A stretch of 64,000 bases of DNA from the NCBI RefSeq assembly GCF_028554725.1, contig NC_071667.1, positions 17,467,501-17,531,500 of the forward strand, written 5' to 3'. This document shows, piece by piece, positions 1 to 11,483 of the stretch. Below the pieces are notes generated by a model. That model worked only from the letters and a program-made list of their open reading frames with translations. It was not told the origin of the DNA and did no database searches. Position 1 is the stretch's first letter. Every line of letters begins with the position of its first letter. A program made the position numbers and the translations under genes. Origin of the DNA: Zeugodacus cucurbitae. Taxonomy: Eukaryota > Arthropoda > Insecta > Diptera > Tephritidae.

Positions 1-204
1 AACCAAAAAATGAGTTTTGAGATAAATGCATTTAAAGTTTAACATTCGTACTGACGTGGCCTGATGGGTGGAAATTCCAAAAGGTATATCTCTTAGAACA
101 TTATTCGGATTAATTTGATATTTTTGGATACTATTTTAAACATATTGCACTATTTAATAAGACAATAAAAATTTGAAATTTTGAAACCCACCTAACCCCT
201 TAAA

Positions 205-420
205 ACGATTTACCATACAAAAGAAAAATCTTATTTTACGACATTAATTTTTAATCGAATACAAATACGAATCAAAATGAGCTGCTACTCTGAGGGTTGT
301 TGTCCACGCTCGAACTTTGGTTGTGGTTATTGATAAAATCAATCAAGCAATCAGCTGATGAAACTTAACAACTTCTTATGAACAGCAAAAACAAAAATAT
401 ATAACAGCTAATCGTTAATC
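205..420 (+). repeat. Family B dispersed repeat remnant
   Basis: The stretch shares a run of motifs with 2460-2545 and with the reverse strand of 23850-24060: a 'CGATTTACCATAC' box, an 'ACATTAATTTTTAAT' box, 'AATCAAAATGA' and a 'CAACTCTG'-like box, followed by 'CTTCTTATGAA'. It is diverged and neither end is defined. No coding potential is visible. Confidence 0.35.
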
Positions 421-2394
421 GAGTAACGAAAGACAAAAACTCGTTCTCAGTTATAATATTAATGTACTACATGTATCTGGCTGTGCGAAAAGGCTATACG
501 ATTTAATTTACTTGCTGAAAGAAATGGTGATTTAGAGAGCATATTGTATGTATGCTCAGGTGATCATTTCATGAAATCAGTGCCTCACGTCCAAAAGAAG
601 ACATCATAGTCTTATTTTTAATCCTTAACTTTATATAAATATAAATGCAAATGCAGTAAAAGTAATTTAAATTAGAATGCTTTAACAGTGCTTAAAACAA
701 CGAATGACTTGTTTATTCAGCGTGACAGTTATGCGCTCCTGGGCACTATTACCGCTGTTTAGTGGCACAAGCAGCAAGTGATTTCCACTTAAGTGATTTT
801 AGAAGTAAAGCAGTGGAAATGCCATACAGATTTTCGCATGAGACTAGATGAAGCAAAATATAATAATAAGCTCATACATTAGGGTGGTAATTAAATATAA
901 GACTATATTTGTTAAACGAGAAATACTAAGTTCAGGAGTCAAGTTTATTATTATTTTTATTTTATATTGTTACAGAAGAGTATAATAAGTGGAGAATGTT
1001 GTTTTTTTTTTCATTGCTTTCTAGATAAGTGGAACTTTGAACCTTTCTCTGCCTCACTCTCGGAAGCAATGTTTAGCAATTTAGTACTACCTCAATATAC
1101 ATATTTACGTATATTCTACAATCACCACTTCACTGTCGCAGACGCAGTGTGCACTGAAATGAGAAATCCCTTATATTTCCTGCTGCGTCTGTGTGCATGC
1201 TGTACATCCGCATCGTCAAGATAAATTTTACATGTTGTCATAAAGAAACAAAGCAAGTACCCTGAAGAATGTAATACAAATATGTATGTACATATTTACT
1301 ATTATAAGGTATGCATGTAATCGTATGTGCGCATGCACAAAGGCAAGTCGAACCGCAGTGAGTTGAAATGAAGTACAGTAAACATATTTCACAGTATCAT
1401 ATGCGGTTATTGCTGGTGGCATTTTTGTGAAAGAAATAAACGCATGCAACTCAGCTATATTGATTTTGCTTAAGTCAAAAGTACACAAATCATAGGGTAG
1501 CCATGGCGTATACGTAACATTGCCACTAATGGTTTGATTAATTGTGTATTTGGTTAGATTAAAGTATGCCGGTTACTTTAATGGAGTTTTCAGTGATGAA
1601 GTGACTTTTGAAATACATATATATTGACTTATAGAGACTATTCTATTCTTAAACGTCCTTTGTGACAAATATCTAGTGAATTGAATTAAAAATTAAAATA
1701 ATCGAGGAATATGATTCTAATGATAATTGACTTTTTAGAACTCTAAAACCACTCACTTTTAATGGAACGTCATATTTACCGTAACATTCAAGAGTAACCC
1801 TATATTTATCGGCAGCTCAACTTTTGTTTACACAATTTCTTTATTACTTATGCACTTTCGTCTTTTCGATATGCATAAAGAACATTATGAAAATGCTGTT
1901 TACTGCTACACAAACAATACATATTGGCATTGCATAAGTGCACGTGCGCTCATAAACATATATATTATGTTCCAAGTTGTCCAAGTGCGTATCGCTGACA
2001 AAGAAAGTTTTAACGAAAATATTATGTAAACAAAATTGCAATAACGGAAAAGGAATAATAAATTGGAAGGCAGAAAAATGCAAATTGCTAGCACAATATT
2101 TAAGGAAGTAGTAGTTGGTGCTTGGTGGTTACAGCTACGACGACAAGCTAACAAGAACAGACATCTATAGACCCTTAAGCGTTTTACTGGAATAATTGTA
2201 CTGAAGTAATTGTACAAAGTTTACAAATGCTTCCCCCGGGGCATTTGATAGTAAGCGCTGGAGACTTTACTTACTTACTGCAATTAATAAATAAAATAGT
2301 TGCCGACAACAGTCGAAAAAGTTGTCAGAGTACACAAATGGTTAAGAAATATAATTGCATGCGTTATTATTTTAATAGCCCGGGGCTAAATGAT
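421..2394. other. Intergenic or intronic AT-rich DNA
   Basis: I see no protein domain, RNA gene or defined repeat here. The short open frames have no recognisable motif and biased low-complexity composition. Confidence 0.5.
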
Positions 2395-2636
2395 GTTAAA
2401 GCATTTTCACACAGAAGCTAATTAATCAATTACCTTCCTTTGCTCGATTAAATCGCTGATTTAGATCGATTTACCATACGAAGTAAAATCTCATTTTTCT
2501 ACATTAATTTTTAATTGAATTTTAATCAAAATGAAATGCAACTCTGTGACAAATGCCGTATTTGTAATTAAATATACGTCGCTGCTGGAAATAAACAAAA
2601 AAATAGGAACTTACGGACTTCTTATGAAAAGCTAAA
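2395..2636 (+). repeat. Family B dispersed repeat copy
   Basis: It begins with 'CATTTTCACACAGAAGC' followed by 'AATTAATCAATTA', matching the terminal inverted repeat of the complete copy at 23796-24062. It continues through the shared 'ATCGATTTACCATAC' and 'AAATGCAACTCTG' boxes. The right end is cut off where a family A terminus starts at 2637. Confidence 0.5.
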
Positions 2637-3872
2637 ACAACAAGTAAGGAACGGCTAAGTTAGTGAGTAGACGAACATTTTGTACTCTAGTAATTTTTAT
2701 ACTCTCGCAACATGTTGCACAGAGTATTATAGTTTTGTTCACATAACGGTTGCTGCTGTCACCAAGAAATAAAAGTGTTAGATATGGGGTTATATATATA
2801 TAAATGATCAGGATGACGAGTGGAGTTGAAATCCGGATGTCTGTCCGTCTGTCCGTCCGTGCAAGCGATAACTTGAGTAAAAATTGAGATATCTTAATGA
2901 AACATGGAACACATGTTCCTTGGGACCGTGAGAGGGCTGCTTTCGAAAATGGACAAAACGGACGGTAGAATAAAGGAAGGGCTTATTTGGATGTAATTTT
3001 TTGGGGAAGTGGGCGTGGCCCCGCCCCCAAATAGGTTTTTTGTACATATCTCACAAACCAATAGAACTATATAAACCAAACTTTCTGCAGTCGTTTTTTA
3101 GCCTCTTCTTGATAAAGTCCAAAAATTAAAGAAATCGAATAATAACCACGCCCACCTCCCATACAAAGGTTAGGTTGAAAATAACTAAAAGTGGGTTAAC
3201 TCACTAACGAAAAACGTCAGAAACACTAAATTTCACATAAGAAATGGCAGATGGAAGCTGCACTCAGATTTTTTTACAAAATGGAAAATGGGACGGACAG
3301 ACAGACATTCGGATTTGAACTCCACTCTTAACCCTGATCACTTTGGTATACATGTATGTATGTATATAACCCTATATCTAACTCGTTTAGTTTTGGGTGT
3401 TACAAACAACCGTTATGTGAACAAAACTATAATACTCTCTTTAGCAACATTTGTTGCGAGAGTATAAAAACGACTCTAAAGAGTTTGGTTGATATAGCTC
3501 CAGTGGTTTACGAGATATGTACAAACAACTTAGTAGGGGGCGGGGTCACGGCCACTTTCCCAAAAAAATTACATCCGAATATGCCCCTTCTTTATAGGTT
3601 TTCGGTTATCGCCATTTTGTAGGCGCGGCAGTGGATTTCGCCCGTCTTCAAACTCAACCTTCTTATGGTGCCAAGAAATACGTGTACCAAGTTTCATTAA
3701 GATATCTCAATTTTTACTCAAGTTACAGCGGACCATAGGTTTTTAGAGCCCCATATATCGAACACAAGGACCTCGGTGCTTCTAACCTAATATTATAGTT
3801 TCCAACTTTCAATGGACTTTATACAATATATATGACGAATATGTGGGTCAAATTTCCTTACTTGTTAATCTA
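2637..3872. repeat. Family A repeat, rearranged mosaic copy
   Basis: Segments of one repeat family lie in alternating orientation. 2637-2690 is the hairpin-end terminus, plus strand, degenerate. 2694-3290 reads in minus orientation from the 'TATACTCTCGCAAC' end. 3291-3472 is plus and ends in 'GTTGCGAGAGTATAAAA'. 3473-3733 is internal sequence, plus. 3734-3872 is minus and ends in 'TTCCTTACTTGTT'. The GTCTGTCC microsatellite appears once on each strand. No gene is encoded. Confidence 0.8.
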
Positions 3873-4890
3873 TATTTTTTAGTTCTAATTCAAATAATAA
3901 CAGCATCTTTAAATATTTGAAAACTTTTCCAATATCTACTATAAATTTCGACTTAAAAATGTCCGTATATTCAATAGGTAAATACGCACAAGCACCCAGA
4001 AAATTTCACTATTTTCCATAGAAATAAATTGGCCTCCGCCTCTTAAGTAAGTCAAAGCCAATAAAACTACACACGCCATTGCGGTTTGTCGAGTGGGAAA
4101 ATTGAATGTATCGCAATCGAATTTACACAGTGTGGCATGATTTGGCTGCTTAATTAATCTAATGATTTACTGCTGTGAGTATATGCGCTTTTTGCTGCCA
4201 ACCGCTGTGTAATGGCACGCTTGTGTGATTATTTAAGTGTATGCGTGTGGCATTTTCAACTGTTGACGGATTTTCCCTTTTTCCCCATAAGCGGTACTTT
4301 GATTGACTCTATTGCACTATATTGTATACAGCTAAGGGATTTCAATGCCGAAACAAAAATACACGCGTATGCAAATATGATGTCAGCGTGTGTATTTACC
4401 TACTTACCATTCCTAGTAATTGAAAATTGCGCCCCCACACAATTTTTTTGCAATATCTGACACGTGTCTTAATATTATCATACACATTGGCAGAACTGCG
4501 GGTTTAGAAAATACCTCAACTCGTAATGAAGTTTTCTGAAAAGCTTTCGAATTGAGAAAAAATGCATAGTCATTTAAACATTGTTAGCCTCCACTTATTT
4601 TATTTACATTTTGCGACTGAAAAAACTCAGTACATCAGGGTCCATAATAATAGCCCTCAAGCTCAGAAAACCATTATTTCAGGGGTATGAATAAGTAACT
4701 GAAAATCAGAAAGCATATTAGAAATCCAATAATATTAGTCGCGTAAAGGAAATAATATGTTTCAATACGACATAAATCCTCCACTTCGTGGTTTAATTGT
4801 GCAATTGTTGAGGTTAAATTGTACAGATAACCCCATCAGATCAAGGTTTTGACATAGCCCCAGAAAATCAAGAAGGCGGACAGCGTGTTC
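3873..4890. other. Unannotated AT-rich DNA
   Basis: No gene, RNA or defined repeat is recognised. The 82-residue open frame at 4212-4460 has no family resemblance that I can see. Confidence 0.45.
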
Positions 4891-5103
4891 AAAACTTCAT
4901 AGGAATCGCTTGAAACTTGTTACTAGCGGGTTTTTCGCTGATTACGAATCCGATGTCGGTTTTTAAAAATTCAAAATGGCAGATCCAATATGGCGGCCGC
5001 TTTTTTTAAAAAAATTCATCGGATTTGCTTGAAACTCATTATTCGGGGGTTTTCGTGGTCACTGAATACGAATTTGACGTTACTTTGCAAAAATCAAAAT
5101 CAA
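4891..5103 (+). repeat. Two diverged tandem units of about 119 bp
   Basis: Two copies of the pattern 'AACTTCATAGGAATCGCTTG' / 'AATTCATCGGATTTGCTTG' start about 119 bp apart (near 4895 and 5014). Each continues with an 'AAACT..TTA.T.G.GGGTTTT' box, an 'AATCCGATGTC'/'AATTTGACGTT' box and a 'CAAAATGGC'-type box. The first unit carries 'CAAAATGGCAGATCC' and 'AATATGGCGG'. The run ends directly at a family A terminus. Confidence 0.6.
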
Positions 5104-5823
5104 ACAAGTAAGGAAGGGCTAAGTTCGGGTGTAACCGAACATTTTATACTCTCGCAATTTATTGATGTAATTTTATAAAGATAACACAAGTCGACCCATA
5201 TATTTGGTATAAAGTTCAATAGAATAACGAAAATCATCATAAATAGTATATGGGGACTGAGGTAATTCCTAAACCGATTTTACTCGTTTTCACCACCAAG
5301 ATACAATGTATCGAACACTATACGCCCACTTAATTTAATATTACTTATAATTAGGTATATGGGATCTGGGGGAAGTTATGACCCGATTTTTACCATTTCA
5401 GGTACAGAGAGAAACTGTTATAAGAAAAAAATTCAGAGGGAATGAATTACATTAAAATATCTGGGGGATTTACCAATATTTTCGGTAAAAAATTAACCTT
5501 AGGCACTGAGTTCTTCATATTCGATATCAGGGGCCTTGAAAAGTCATGGCCCGATTTTGAAAATTTTTCCACAAGTGATGTCACAGCTCAAATACAGTAT
5601 TTGTGTAAAGTTTTATTCCGCTAGCTTCATTGGTTCCTTATGAATACATGATAAAGCGAAGGAATCAGATGGAATTCAAAATTGAGTTATATGGGAAGTA
5701 GACGTAGTTGTGAACCGATTTCGCCCATATTCCACCCGTGTCATCAGGGTGTCAAGAAAGTGTGCAACACAATAGTATACATAACAACATAACTGTGCAA
5801 CAGGTTACGAGAGTATAAAAATA
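5104..5823 (+). repeat. Family A repeat, internally deleted copy
   Basis: It starts with 'CAAGTAAGGAAGGGC', then the hairpin 'GTTCGG-GTGTAA-CCGAAC', then 'TTTTATACTCTCGCAA'. It ends in 'GGTTACGAGAGTATAAAAA'. Both termini are present, but the GC-rich central part and the GTCC microsatellite are missing. It is about 0.72 kb against 1.1-1.2 kb for complete copies. Confidence 0.85.
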
Positions 5824-7725
5824 TACTAAAAGTGCTAAAAAACAGTAGACTACAAGTTAATTGAATAAATCATTTTTCCCAAGCCACTCTAATCCGGCAT
5901 ATTTGGAGCATAAAACTCAACTCAGCGTTGCATTTGGAGTCGGTACTACAAGCAACTGAAATTCACAAAACAACTGAAAATACACTTGTTTTACCAAACT
6001 GAAATATTCACCCATATGCAGGGGTATAAATAGATATCTGTAAATGTATCACGTGTACGTTTCTAGGTATGAGTGTAATTGTATTAAAGAGCTAAGCGGA
6101 TAAATCTGATTGCTTTTCGATAAATCGTATTATTTTTATGAAGTGAACTGCATAAATATTTTCAGTATATATTCGACGCAGTTTAATAGTAAAATATTGA
6201 AAAATAATAAATAAAACTAAAATAGTATCTATCGAACAATATACATAATACATAAGCGCAGCGTGGGGCTGGTTTCAGCTTATGTAGAATTTCAATCATA
6301 CAAACAATAAATTACAAAAATAAATAAACAGCTGGTAGCCATTTTCCAAATGTTTTCAACATACATAAAACTATTGAATACGATACGTACGTATATTGTA
6401 ATTATTAGTTTATGTAAGCCAATTGTGTTATACAAATGTAAAATGCTAAACAGGTGGCAGTACTCCTCGAAAAATTCTGTAGACTGTAAACTCACTTAAA
6501 ACTGTTCCATTTGATACTCATATATTCATAATTAATATGCATACACATTTATTCCTTAACGATGTTAAACAGGTGGCAACACTCTTCCAAAAAAAAAGCT
6601 ACAAAAAAGCTGGCAACACTGCTCAAAAAATATTTCCCATTGTAAGCTTTATTAATTTTTTTAGTTTGATATCTACTATTTCAACTTATAAAATTTTTAC
6701 ATACGAATTACAAATAGGTGGCAACCACACACAAAAATATATTCGGGAGAAATCTTTCGGGGTAAATTTAGTTTGTTAAACAAAACTTTTTGATATCGAT
6801 TGCCTTAATGTTAACTTGTGCCTTTAAGCTTTCTTCTAGTCTAGTTCATGATTAACTAGTATTCTTACATATACATATACATACACATTTATATCTTGCA
6901 TATTGAGCCGCACTTAACTAACTTCCTAAGATTTAGTTGACCATTTTGCTGATCCTCTACTAACAATATAAATGAATGCAGTAATGAAGCTGTCAAGTGG
7001 CGGTGAACAATGGCAATTCAAACTCAAATATTTGTGTGTCACACACGGACAACTATTAAGATATTTACCGATAAGAGCATGCAAATATAATTTGCATATA
7101 TGCATAACTGTGTGTAAGTAAATCTATGTTCAAGCATATGTAGAACCAACTTTGTGCAGAAGTAATTACTCATAAGAAACAAGCAATGTCATATGCTTGA
7201 CAAAAGCACAGTGCAAATGAAGTGGAAAATAGCTGAGAAGCAAGAAGCATACTAAGTACTCACATACATTCTATGAAGGGAAAAGTTTTACTTGCACTAA
7301 AACATACTTTCATGTATATATCTATGTGTATGTATATTTAAATAAGGATGTGACTGCCAGCAAGCTCCTGCGTTGTCTTTCATTAAAACTTGATAAATTG
7401 TGTGAAAGTTGATGCAGCAAGTTATCAGTTGAATAGGAGAAAGGTGAAAATTTGTGTAAATAAATTACAAATAAGAACACGTGAGGAAAAAGAAAGGAGA
7501 AATAATTCTCAAAGGAGAAATAATGTAGTTAAGTTTGGGGAATAAATTAATTAAAGTTAGGGGAATTTATTAAAGTGTACTTATAAAAGTGTACGTATAA
7601 TAATTTTGGTTGTAATAATAAGGTTGTTAGGGAGTTAGCACCGAACTCAAAACTAGATTGCCACTGTTCTTAAAAAGGATTGTACAAAATATGCAACACA
7701 AATGATATAATCTGAAGTATAACTT
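5824..7725. other. Unannotated AT-rich DNA
   Basis: The stretch contains loosely repeated 'GGTGGCAACACTC'-like words near 6452, 6574, 6611 and 6719, and ATACATA simple repeats. I recognise no gene or complete mobile element. Confidence 0.45.
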
Positions 7726-8975
7726 TATTTGATTTGATTTGATTTGATTTGATTTGATTTGATTTGATTTGATTTGATTTGATTTGATTTGATTTGATTT
7801 GATTTGATTTGATTTGATTTGATTTGATTTGATTTGATTTGATTTGATTTGATTTGATTTGATTTGATTTGATTTGATTTGATTTGATTTGATTTGATTT
7901 GATTTGATTTGATTTGATTTGATTTGATTTGATTTGATTTGATTTGATTTGATTTGATTTGATTTGATTTGATTTGATTTGATTTGATTTGATTTGATTT
8001 GATTTGATTTGATTTGATTTGATTTGATTTGATTTGATTTGATTTGATTTGATTTGATTTGATTTGATTTGATTTGATTTGATTTGATTTGATTTGATTT
8101 GATTTGATTTGATTTGATTTGATTTGATTTGATTTGATTTGATTTGATTTGATTTGATTTGATTTGATTTGATTTGATTTGATTTGATTTGATTTGATTT
8201 GATTTGATTTGATTTGATTTGATTTGATTTGATTTGATTTGATTTGATTTGATTTGATTTGATTTGATTTGATTTGATTTGATTTGATTTGATTTGATTT
8301 GATTTGATTTGATTTGATTTGATTTGATTTGATTTGATTTGATTTGATTTGATTTGATTTGATTTGATTTGATTTGATTTGATTTGATTTGATTTGATTT
8401 GATTTGATTTGATTTGATTTGATTTGATTTGATTTGATTTGATTTGATTTGATTTGATTTGATTTGATTTGATTTGATTTGATTTGATTTGATTTGATTT
8501 GATTTGATTTGATTTGATTTGATTTGATTTGATTTGATTTGATTTGATTTGATTTGATTTGATTTGATTTGATTTGATTTGATTTGATTTGATTTGATTT
8601 GATTTGATTTGATTTGATTTGATTTGATTTGATTTGATTTGATTTGATTTGATTTGATTTGATTTGATTTGATTTGATTTGATTTGATTTGATTTGATTT
8701 GATTTGATTTGATTTGATTTGATTTGATTTGATTTGATTTGATTTGATTTGATTTGATTTGATTTGATTTGATTTGATTTGATTTGATTTGATTTGATTT
8801 GATTTGATTTGATTTGATTTGATTTGATTTGATTTGATTTGATTTGATTTGATTTGATTTGATTTGATTTGATTTGATTTGATTTGATTTGATTTGATTT
8901 GATTTGATTTGATTTTATTTTATTTTATTTTATTTTATTTTATTTTATTTTATTTTATTTTATTTTATTTTATTT
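7726..8975 (+). repeat. GATTT pentanucleotide satellite with TATTT tail
   Basis: From 7731 to 8915 the sequence is an uninterrupted run of GATTT, 1185 bp or 237 units. I found no substitution or indel in any printed line. At 8916 it switches to TATTT for 12 units, ending at 8975. One TATTT unit also precedes the run. The perfection implies very recent expansion, or assembly polishing or collapse. Confidence 0.98.
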
Positions 8976-9276
8976 CCTTACAATGTATGCATAACTCTTC
9001 ATCGTTATAACTAAAACTTGAATTTTTTTTATTTCCTTCTCCCTCACATCCTATGCTTTCATAAATCTGTGCAAAAAGTATATCGACCATATACATATCT
9101 AAGTCAACCTTTCATCCATAAAAATAAATATTAAATGCTTAGTAAGATACGCCAACAAACAAGAAAAATCTCTTTGTGTGAGCAGATGAAAGCGCTGTCA
9201 TGGCATTGAATAGCTGGCGTTTGACAAATGATTGGTCTGTCAAGTCAAATCAAAACTAGTAAAATTCAATTATTTA
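8976..9276. other. Unannotated DNA between satellite and Helitron
   Basis: No gene or repeat is recognised. Confidence 0.4.
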
Positions 9277-9349
9277 CTAGCAGACCCGGCCACACGTTTT
9301 GTGGCTAAGATATACAATCAATCTCGGCTTCGATAACGACACAAAGTTC

Positions 9350-9690
9350 ATTACAAAGTCGAGGTTGATTTATGTTAGACAGCATGATGACAACTGATGC
9401 TACTTTTAAATGTAAAATTAAGTGGTGATAATCCTGGCAATTCCAATGATTATACAAATCCTTTGGGATAGTTGGCTACGTCATCCTAATTTGTATCCGT
9501 GTCAGCTCTCCTATAACGAAATTCTAAATTGTCGCATTGACATCGACGACATCTTTGTTTTTTGCGACAAATATTGGTCGTTCACTCAGCCAATTGTGGG
9601 TATTATATTGTTGTTTTATGTCCGGAAAGAGACAGAAATATGTTTGAAATGTTGTCCATCGAGGTGTCAACTGTGAGCTTACCAATTCCA
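9350..9690 (-). pseudogene. Helitron helicase C-terminal relic
   Basis: Minus-strand translation gives 'LAERPIFVAKNKDVVDVNAT', then 'GELTRIQ', then, with frame breaks, 'ASVVIMLSNINQPR'. From family knowledge these match the C-terminal part of the Helitron PIF1-like helicase: the 'WLSERAILAAKN' block and the 'VIMLRNINQP' block, in the right order. In-frame stops and shifts show it is non-functional. It lies just upstream of the element's 3' CTAG end, as expected for the C-terminus of a Rep-Hel protein. The plus-strand open frames over this region are shadows. Confidence 0.75.
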
Positions 9691-9942
9691 ATATCTAGCA
9701 ACTCCTTCTACAATCGCAGTTTGATCTTGTTGCAAAAACACCTGTATGTATAAATAAGCGATTTTTTATGCGCCGTACTTCCCAAATTATCAACTTGTAT
9801 ATCTGGAAAATTTTCGCTATAGCGCTATTTTTGGCGATTTTGCAAACTGGTGTTTCGTTGATTTGCATTGTAGGAGTAATTTCAATGCCGAATGTACAGT
9901 TTGCGTGCCTACTAACAGGTTGCCAAGTTGCCCTTATTCCCA

Positions 9943-10082
9943 TTATATATGATGATTTTCGTTGTTCTATTCTTCTTTATGAATATATGGGTCAGTATTT
10001 GGTGTTATATCTTAATAAAATTACATCAATAAATTCCGAGAGTATAGTCGGTTGCACCCAAACTTAGCCTTTCCTTACTTGT
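9943..10082 (-). repeat. Family A fragment nested in Helitron
   Basis: It begins inside family A sequence ('TATATATGATGATTTTCG') and runs through 'AATTCCGAGAGTATA', the decayed hairpin and 'CCTTTCCTTACTTG'. The same insertion point and flank ('TTACAAATTG') occur in the second Helitron copy at 32210. Confidence 0.8.
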
Positions 10083-10396
10083 TACAAATTGTTTTGGGCT
10101 ATCGACACAAGCTTATACAATTGAACAATGACAAAAATATTTTAACAAAGCAACAATGAATACCTTCAAAAGATTATTATTTTGTGTTTTCTATTTTTTT
10201 TTTAATTTTGTTGTCAACTCATATAAAGTTCTATTATTGCAATCTTCCGCGCAATTTTTCTATATTTACTTACTTTCTAAACCTTTCTTGGCCATGCTCG
10301 AATATTTCAAGACTAAAATTGGCCAGATTGGTGTGGCAGTTCTCGACTTTTTGCGAGACTAACGAACAGCAATTCGTTTTAATATACATACATAGA

Positions 10397-11132
10397 ATAC
10401 AAATTGTTGTATATAATATTATTTTATTACGATACCTGAAACCTTTCTAATATTAATACGATGTTTTAGTCTACAATTTCCTTACAAATACAGATAGTCC
10501 CAAAGCGACTACTCATAATATTTGGTAGATCGTATAGACCCTTCACATATATAAGACGCTTAGAAGTCTAAAACTTACAGACAAACAAAAATTATTAAAA
10601 TATGTGGAACGACTACAAGGAGCACTATATCTTAGGGATCACCTGATATTAAGCTTACAATTCAGTGAATTCGTATTGATTTATAGTTATAGTCCATTCT
10701 CTACCATTCATACTTTCATATTTTGAACAATCGTACAATTGCTTAGCATTTTCTCCTACAACCGCATTTTCATCGCTTTAATTTATCGTACTTTTTTTTG
10801 AGCAATTCAGACATCCATATTTTTCCAATTATAATTTTGGCAACTTTTTGGTTTGTCAATTAATAATACAATTAAAACTATTATTGTATGTGTTAATGAA
10901 GTATTCAGCACATTTCAAGTATATTTTAATTATATTATACAAAGTAGCAATTTATAATTACTTGCCAATTACGGGTAAAATGTATCATAGATAGAATATA
11001 TTAGATTGTTTTTGCTTTGTATATCAAATCGACCCACTAATATAATTAAATACATAAAATCAATACATTCGGTTATCGCTGTCCTACAGGTTTCAGGTTT
11101 TTTTTTATTTAAAACAGCAGGTGCTTCCATAG
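10397..11132. other. Unannotated AT-rich DNA
   Basis: No gene, RNA or defined repeat is recognised. Confidence 0.45.
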
Positions 11133-11277
11133 GCTCAACCCACACCGGATTAGTCAAAAACGTCTTTGAACGTAATAACACAAAAAACGTATTTTGCTCT
11201 AACCCACAACAAGCGAACATGCGTTTTTGTCCCACGGGCAAGAAAAGGCGTCTTGACTAATCCGGTATGGGTTGAGC
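11133..11277. repeat. Foldback element, 25-bp arms
   Basis: The left arm starts 'GCTCAACCCACACCGGATTA' at 11133. Its inverted copy ends '...CCGGTATGGGTTGAGC' at 11277. The arms are 25 bp with one mismatch and enclose about 95 bp. I see no clear target duplication. It has MITE-like size and form, family unknown. Confidence 0.7.
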
Positions 11278-11483
11278 ATTCAGTGGTTCTTTAATACAAA
11301 TTTTAATGAAAGCGAAGATCACAAAATCCGAAGAAAATTTACTAACTGATTTCTTCTACTGGTTTCTTTTGGTTAAGAAATTACACGCAGAAATATAAAT
11401 AAAGAAACGACTAGACCACACCCACTGCGAACTACTCATTTGCAGGATCATTAATAGATTTCACTACAATGTATCTACATATA

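Larger units (their letters stand above)
9277..10396 (-). mobile_element. Helitron relic (copy 1)
   Basis: Read on the minus strand, the element begins 'TCTATGTATGTATATT' at 10396 and ends 'GGTCTGCTAG' at 9277. These are Helitron hallmarks: 5' TC, 3' CTAG, and a T following on the element strand. Near its 3' end the minus strand encodes pieces of a PIF1-like helicase (see 9350-9690). Full Helitrons encode a Rep-helicase protein and move by rolling-circle transfer. This copy lacks Rep and most of the helicase, so it is a dead, deleted derivative. A family A fragment (9943-10082) is nested inside. The second copy is at 31227-33046. The 5' end is less certain than the 3' end. Confidence 0.7.

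Noticed and set aside
10156..10362. ORF whose relative occurs at 32283-32471 ('MxTFK...EYFKTKI.QIG.AVL')
   Set aside because: Both lie antisense in the non-coding 5' part of the two Helitron copies; the similarity is simply repeat homology, and the last part is a typical Helitron end sequence.
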